A stretch of DNA of 64,000 bases, from NCBI GenBank assembly GCA_947258585.1, contig CAMYIZ010000010.1, positions 1 to 64,000 on the forward strand. Direction: 5' to 3'. The position numbers were made by a program, and so were the translations under genes. The DNA is from an uncultured Haliea sp. (lineage in GTDB: Bacteria > Pseudomonadota > Gammaproteobacteria > Pseudomonadales > Halieaceae). Positions 63,535 to 64,000 of the stretch are shown here, in pieces; position 1 is the stretch's first letter, and every line of letters begins with the position of its first letter. The notes beneath the pieces were generated by a model that searched no databases, was not told the origin of the DNA, and saw only the letters and a list, made by a program, of their open reading frames with translations.

Positions 63535-64000
63535 CAGCACTGGCGCTGCTGCTGGGGATTGCCGCAGGCAATGCCCTGGCACAGCCTTTGCCGGAGGAGG
63601 GGCGCGATATCCACGAGGGCGTCGCCAGCTGCGCCACCAGCGTCTGCCACGGCAAGGTCAGCGCCGATCCGGCGTCCACCGTGTGGCTGAACGAGTACCG
63701 GATCTGGCTGCGCCAGGACTACCACTCCCGGGCCTACCGGACCCTGCAGACCGCCCAGTCCCAGGCCATTGCCGCCAAGCTTGGGCTGCCCAGCGCCCAG
63801 GGCGCCAAGATCTGCCTCGACTGCCATGCGGACAATGTGCCGGCGGAGGCCCGCGGGCGGCGCTTCCAGATCTCCGATGGGGTCGGTTGCGAGGCCTGCC
63901 ACGGCGGCGGCGGGCGCTGGCTGGAGTCCCATGCCGAGGCCGATACCAGTCATGCCGACAACCTCGCCAAAGGGATGTACCCGACCGAGGACCCGCTGGC
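63516..64000 (+). CDS. Multihaem cytochrome c, 3'-cut by window end
   Basis: Starts at ATG 63516 inside the previous gene. A signal peptide (LTALALLLGIAAGNALAQ) precedes ILHEGVASCATSVCHGK-like sequence, then CLDCHA and CEACHG. The pattern, with Arg/Tyr-rich text (YRIWLRQDYHSRAYRTLQ), resembles cytochrome c554/NrfB-type multihaem proteins. The first haem motif is CATSVCH (four residues between cysteines, not two), seen in some c554-family members. The frame stays open at the window edge, so the total length is unknown. Confidence 0.8.
   Translation, partial: MVRRKLTALALLLGIAAGNALAQPLPEEGRDIHEGVASCATSVCHGKVSADPASTVWLNEYRIWLRQDYHSRAYRTLQTAQSQAIAAKLGLPSAQGAKICLDCHADNVPAEARGRRFQISDGVGCEACHGGGGRWLESHAEADTSHADNLAKGMYPTEDPL

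Noticed and set aside
60985..63582. Minus-strand open frame of about 865 codons opposite the decahaem-propeller gene
   Set aside because: Shadow of a haem-motif gene; its translation is low-complexity.

Overview
The window joins two very different pieces of DNA. Bases 1 to about 38,340 are an accessory genomic island, apparently part of an integrative and conjugative element (ICE) loaded with resistance and defence genes. From the tRNA-Leu(CAG) gene at 38,344 onward the sequence is GC-rich core chromosome of a gammaproteobacterium. The order tRNA-Leu, rnr, rlmB, rpsF, rpsR, DUF2232 gene, rplI, dnaB, radA and the rich c-type cytochrome content fit a marine or environmental lineage near Pseudomonadales/Cellvibrionales (for example Halieaceae). 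That placement is inference, not a database result.

Island, left to right. (1) 123-2144: a resistance module with the 3' end of an ISCR2-like IS91-family transposase, a truncated glmM and a complete sul2 (sulfonamide-resistant dihydropteroate synthase). Its far edge cuts a subtilase gene exactly at the oxyanion-hole motif. (2) 2145-7930: the subtilase remnant, an ECF-like sigma factor with an overlapping partner gene, then a four-gene ubiquitin-like conjugation operon (Ubl ending in Gly, E2-like, JAB/JAMM peptidase, E1-like). The sigma gene and the Ubl operon are preceded by nearly identical promoter-like elements (TTTCCGGTTTTC-N11-CGAWTA), which suggests the sigma factor controls itself and the conjugation operon. 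(3) 8169-21407: a mating-pair-formation (type IV secretion) cluster of the PFL_47xx/TIGR037xx ICE type, interrupted by a reverse-strand NERD-nuclease gene. No coupling protein, relaxase or integrase lies in the window. (4) 21750-31659: a ribbon-helix-helix regulator with an inverted-repeat operator, then DUF499 ATPase, DUF3780, DUF1156 DNA methylase and PLD-SNF2 helicase genes (an Hma-like anti-phage set). (5) 31776-35840: an OLD/TOPRIM nuclease and a UvrD-like helicase (Gabija-like). (6) 35828-38066: an ATPase remnant, an unrecognised helical protein and a methyltransferase, followed by short direct repeats beside the tRNA-Leu 3' end, the likely attachment site.

Core chromosome. RNase R, the 23S rRNA methylase RlmB, ribosomal proteins S6, S18 and L9, DnaB, an AidB-like acyl-CoA dehydrogenase, and a DnaT-like/lambda-P-like pair that may load DnaB, then RadA. 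From 50,817 to the window end a same-strand cluster encodes a flavin/cNMP-binding/4Fe-4S fusion protein, a b-type membrane protein, an inner-membrane-anchored decahaem cytochrome, a tandem HbpS/GlcG-like lipoprotein, an outer-membrane barrel, a decahaem cytochrome fused to a beta-propeller-like region, and the start of another multihaem cytochrome. Together they look like an electron path from the cytoplasm across both membranes.

The most notable signals are the sigma-linked Ubl-conjugation operon, the stack of defence systems on one conjugative island with sul2, and the cytochrome/porin cluster with its unusual cyclic-nucleotide-sensor fusion.
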